A stretch of 29,492 nucleotides of DNA from Sergeia podlipaevii. Lineage: Eukaryota > Euglenozoa > Kinetoplastea > Trypanosomatida > Trypanosomatidae. The stretch lies in the NCBI GenBank assembly GCA_030849805.1, contig JASANZ010002038.1, positions 8,247 through 37,738 of the forward strand, written 5' to 3'. The notes under the pieces are model-generated. The model saw only the letters and a program-made list of their open reading frames with translations. It searched no databases and was not told where the DNA came from. Below, piece by piece: positions 27,601 to 29,492 of the stretch; within the stretch, counting starts at the first letter, position 1; the number at the start of each line of letters is the position of its first letter. Made by a program: the position numbers and the translations under genes.

Positions 27601-29054
27601 AGCAGCAGCAGCAAGTGCTTCAGCCACCGCAAGTTCCATTGCTCTTTTCGGGTACACATAGTGTCTCCTCTCCTGCTGCACCACCACCACCACCACCACC
27701 ATTGCACGGTACAGCGTTACATGGCGCTCACGGCAGAAGAACGGTACACTTGTCACGGCAGTCACCGCAATCACAGCAACCACAACACTATGCAGGGGTG
27801 AGGGATCATAAAGTCACCGACACAACCTCCATCCCGGCTCCTCCTCCTCTTCCTCCCCTCACTAGTGTTCCCAATATGATGATGGGCATGAGTGACGACA
27901 GCAGCAGTATCCTCTTAGTACCTAACTCTCGAAGCAACAACAACAACAGCGCAGTTCCTCAGCGCAGCTCGCAGATGCCCTATACGGCCAGTCCTCATCA
28001 ACAGCAGCAGCAGCTTCATCAACATTTTACATATCCTCATCAACAACAACAACAACAACTGCAACAACAGCAGAGTTCTACGCTGCCCACTCAACAGCAT
28101 CTGATGCAGAGCAACGCAGCAATGAATGAATTGGTGCCTGTGGTTTCAGGGAACACGAGAGATGCGATGGACAGCGGCGCTGCTGGCGTCTATGACAAAG
28201 GCAACGGTACTGGTATTGCTGCTGCCGGTGGTAGTGGTGGTAGATACCACCAAAATGCCCATGTCTATAGAGATAATGCCAGCGCGAACCGCTCGGCACC
28301 ATCACCACAACCGCAATTCCCTGCTGCCCCTGGTTATGCTCCCGTGAGCTCTTTCATGCAGTTTGATAGGCTCTTGTCAGCGGGGCCAGCCGTGGAGGCC
28401 CGTCAGGGGTTGCCTCCGCCTCCTCCTCCTCCTCAAGCATCATCAACGGACGCGAAAGGCCGGGCTGTCGCAAACACGACGGCAGTGGCTGGAGGAGGGA
28501 GTGGAGGTATGGCTTCGTCGACGGCGGCGGTGATGACAAAGATGGCGATGGTGGTAGGCAAACGCGATGGCGATCTCACTCATGGCACGATATCTACTGA
28601 ACCACAGCACCAGCAGCAGCAGCAACAGATGCAAGGACAGCAGTTTATCTCCAACTCCCACCAGCATCACCATCAGCAATATCAGTACCAGCATTCGCGT
28701 ATCGCCAATGCGGGAAATGATATGCGGCAGTCACCACACTCGTCATACCCGCTGCTTGCGTATCAACAGCAACAGCAGTACCCGAGTCCTCCTCCTCCTC
28801 AGCAACAGCAACAGCAACAGCCACCTCAGTGGACCGTACCTGGACCACAGGGACAGACAGTTTACAGGGGGCAAGGGCAAGTGGTTCATGTGACTGAGAT
28901 GAGGCCCTTCGCGACCAGCTCAGTGATTGCAGGAGAAGGCAGAAGCAGCAACACCGCTACAGCAAACAACAACAACGCAAACACATCAGCAGATGCCTCA
29001 AGCCACACATTACGAGACAAGACACGCTTTTCTCATAACCCATACAAGACGTAG
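21648..29054 (+). CDS. Giant N-myristoylated-type protein with Q/P-rich C-terminal half
   Basis: I do not recognise this 2468-residue protein. It starts MGGIPSKE: Gly2 and Ser6 fit the N-myristoylation consensus, and a Cys cluster at 63-70 (CYRLCCEC) could be palmitoylated, so membrane attachment is likely. The first ~1200 residues alternate ordered blocks with linkers: ~1-75; ~125-180; a basic IQ-like helix (258-275, WVRARRVVRAYRVQRKK); ~405-443; ~661-781; ~845-910; ~1060-1090 (LLIYNVAHGVWEPL); and ~1138-1196 (RYYIWRFEHDHHNLFYGV). From ~1200 on it is disordered; ~1488-2405 is packed with polyQ, polyP and His/Ser/Asn tracts, including 13 Gln at 1772-1784. The frame is unbroken for 7.4 kb and ends in tandem stops TAG TGA. 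The ATG at 21648 is the first ATG in the frame. A membrane- or cytoskeleton-linked scaffold is plausible, but this is inference. Confidence 0.92.
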   Translation: MGGIPSKEYTEDPRSLFMVHVDSYDITLLPLTAHYFPSADSLAFRQLYDCRDRQSSKYTFSPCYRLCCECVKSRSGKAQQRPIPLYSVKSGDTDKADDNDDGAGSGSTRLDDAFAETGPGGHKMEYVKDITQENFHTYFGDIASYELCEEDVEPDPAAQLRKADMHIAVACRKYKPKGAYSSVDGGGGAGVAPVTNINSDNNVGDMESDGTALTQEELSWLEKFYFRDFNALYARLVKSNTILSSNKELCIMHEAEQAWVRARRVVRAYRVQRKKQQQAQSGGGDNAMVAAAAATTATAAPPSSSMVVPDDHADENRNATAAVVNINAGSTLITEAQAAEAAQVPPPSVFVSVAPQAILIRMSEEEEALARAAYHKTVSSISPSSSSPSSPPAYSQRSHALSTSHKKYRFLENDTYKDGRMHLVEEDGVLYLFCYNKNYKGVKSSNVAPAPSSSSPATATATEPVGNKAGQVGKQNGRNQEAVKEEERQGANEDDDLVQRNYEEDATVGSTAPQTHARTTFTYVSSFNCRQATDQLQDTILKRLASVSIDKTVSTATAAASSAAPAPPSSPEEEEGGNGNESGGENEKEDVSNNIGGGNSNDNRTSSVHNNNNNNNGDDRAERQFNSEEETQVQVCRLYTDPNTTADHEFILPVCPVRVVGSMGSIESTCRGTPWLRGLEDDSEEDDYIEHELPRLGYKRPPINYGFSMVDATIGERILSRAYLLNFIAYPARSRDVGLPQALARPLWSVDLLTNLPSLSMSRELRSRIIQMIACTHMRSAGALSRATSDVKRVGVDGASLRVVGKEESVGELAAAPREHKVQKEEEEEEAGIADARAWLEEGNIQSSVSTSVRGIRLLHRLRPPVQKLFLEAFSSFAAPIAPELFNDPIERMDYDYGGSVRLHSMYEPPQPTATAAAASTEGDEKKRKCVLVESAQVLGPPSNLEELLRRAQFFFQNEEPAAGANTNACAAAAASGSAAPTELLIPVYVAVEPSATARGASWEHRSELLSRNVFGDGVPDVDGAPFCCYSGCSEEGEGKNAAATVVALPASVAAAAERHQYIYPAHTFLDGDLLIYNVAHGVWEPLAPYHQRRQRQLAARNAKDQQQQQQGKTEEEEEEGLTKMSSYVYEDARLDDMLLCWVKRKLQPNALNNRFDVGWVRDSQHGIVREGRYYIWRFEHDHHNLFYGVIPRFAKDKRKPRKSCPQAQTNVGNCGAPACLHQSPPPFSSTLENGASMVKLSSHPMCDATVPSAAAVTTIPNRGKNGNRVGGATPTAPVTLKHKEKPRSPLLASKGGTFIAAATTTSVTNGASAPPRAGGGGGNVSDTVKPSSSKTSSRGKASSTNHDCSNGGDSEPQNCEATVQNPPGNAMTTDTSKRRGGGGGSSAPSSPLTPPAPLTAMTTTTTTTEVKNSATASAKRNQPPLSTAKQAQQRGDRKTTSGHSATAAIHMESTAHYNTHEPSTDVSFTERSARRHGGASSPNSSACPSYQEHIQQEQQQRATAAAAQPPPPPPPLYQTPTEQWQQQQQQQYRQQQHRQDQGGNYKPMKQYQQYQPVPLSHHHQQQQQQLQQLTGVGSGDGGLTISSPVPLGMSASSTAVGTSSSSGTQFISPPPPPMGGGSATPGGNVYTMQAPLPPPPLSQLPPQQQQQQQQQQLLQEIANCGPWGATPPYGQQSFSQHHNHNHNSHSSNNNNYSLPERGRGGKAAATGRKEQWTQQQQQPITSAPTPSPAAPAPAIKRTPPSATYNDPAFGVQRGEEAVDTRGYPAHQQQQQQQQQQQQQRQQPQQVWNASSNPFAAMPYAKTRGTSHKVVLSPQQQQPQAWMSQTPTPQSQGQEPAIVQQYQQQQQLQQQQAQLQKRNFQREDRNPSLVDDFLQATATDSSASSPLPDAAAANARGGLMSSPSWNQHASPLQRQQQQQQQPRQQQYQQQQQQQPQVQQYSYQQSQGQQQQQQRVDEYSYTAAPSSHPQQFIDAQGQVLQQQQQQVLQPPQVPLLFSGTHSVSSPAAPPPPPPPLHGTALHGAHGRRTVHLSRQSPQSQQPQHYAGVRDHKVTDTTSIPAPPPLPPLTSVPNMMMGMSDDSSSILLVPNSRSNNNNSAVPQRSSQMPYTASPHQQQQQLHQHFTYPHQQQQQQLQQQQSSTLPTQQHLMQSNAAMNELVPVVSGNTRDAMDSGAAGVYDKGNGTGIAAAGGSGGRYHQNAHVYRDNASANRSAPSPQPQFPAAPGYAPVSSFMQFDRLLSAGPAVEARQGLPPPPPPPQASSTDAKGRAVANTTAVAGGGSGGMASSTAAVMTKMAMVVGKRDGDLTHGTISTEPQHQQQQQQMQGQQFISNSHQHHHQQYQYQHSRIANAGNDMRQSPHSSYPLLAYQQQQQYPSPPPPQQQQQQQPPQWTVPGPQGQTVYRGQGQVVHVTEMRPFATSSVIAGEGRSSNTATANNNNANTSADASSHTLRDKTRFSHNPYKT
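26113..28865 (+). repeat. Coding region of polyQ and polyP tracts
   Basis: Within the giant protein gene, short runs of CAG and CAA codons recur, with CCA/CCT/CCG proline runs between them. The longest Gln run found is 13 codons at 26961-26999. Glutamine codons alternate irregularly between CAG and CAA, so these are not pure triplet repeats. Confidence 0.9.
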
Positions 29055-29492
29055 TGAGTGCGGGAAAGCTTTTGTTTGTTTGTGTGCTTCTTTTATTACT
29101 ATTACTATTATTATTATTGTTATTATTTACTTTTCTTTTTGTTATCATTACGAAGATAATTAGCATTATGGTTTACTTTTATTTTATTTTTTCTTCTTGC
29201 AGCTACTGCTGCTGCTGATGCTTCTTTGTTATTATTATTATTTTTTCTTTTCTTTTTTTGTGTGTGTGTCCGTTTTCTTTCAAAGCAAAGCAACATAATG
29301 GTGATATAGCAAAGACTTGTATATCGTACATTTTTCCCTGCGTGTGTGTGTGTTGCTTTTCTCTTCTACTCATGTTGACTATTATTATTATTATTATTAT
29401 TATATTCCACTAGTGCGTGTACGTATACATGTTCCACGTATAAATATATCAAAACGTTGTGTGTGTGTGTGTGTGTGCGTTTGTGTCCTTTA
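29055..29492. other. AT-rich 3' flank at the window end
   Basis: No gene is visible. The stretch contains ATT repeats (29096-29120 and 29382-29402), T runs and a GT run at 29458-29478, and should be the 3' UTR of the giant protein gene. Confidence 0.75.

Noticed and set aside
1671..29054. Possible reassigned stop codons as in Blastocrithidia
   Set aside because: TAA, TAG and TGA all end recognisable or full-length proteins, and no in-frame stop is found inside the conserved domains.

Overview
The window looks like nuclear DNA of a trypanosomatid (kinetoplastid) protist. Seven intron-free coding sequences all lie on the + strand, in the manner of a polycistronic directional gene cluster. Nearly every start codon is preceded by a long T/C-rich tract and a nearby AG, the usual signature of spliced-leader trans-splicing. 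The spacers are T-rich on the sense strand and full of microsatellites. The genetic code is standard: TAA, TAG and TGA each end at least one gene, which argues against a Blastocrithidia-like reassigned code. The genus cannot be fixed from the sequence alone. A cyclopropane fatty acid synthase is known from Leishmania, Crithidia and relatives, which points to that part of the family.

Layout: (1) 1-1670, AT-rich spacer. (2) 1671-3290, bacterial-type cyclopropane-fatty-acyl-phospholipid synthase with a low-complexity N-terminal extension. (3) 5205-6236, translation initiation factor eIF2 beta. (4) 8233-9039, mitochondrial ribosomal protein mL49 with a long N-terminal extension. (5) 9763-10734, a type I membrane protein with an acidic tail. 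(6) 14257-16092, a single-pass membrane protein with a long disordered, Cys/His- and N/Q-containing tail. (7) 18506-18946, a small type I membrane protein that shares its membrane-segment signature and C-terminal NPL motif with the protein at 9763. (8) 21648-29054, a 2468-residue protein with an N-myristoylation signal, several ordered segments and a huge Q/P/H-rich C-terminal half. (9) 29055-29492, AT-rich 3' flank.

Coding sequence covers about 48% of the window, and spacers run from 0.7 to 3.5 kb. I see no convincing tRNA, rRNA, spliced-leader RNA gene, transposon, CRISPR array or operon of bacterial type. Shared transcription does not imply shared function here: three genes have housekeeping or metabolic roles and four are proteins I do not recognise. 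The most interesting new material is the related pair of small membrane proteins around 9763-18946, the giant myristoylated Q-rich protein, and several strong inverted repeats in the spacers, especially 7559-7655.
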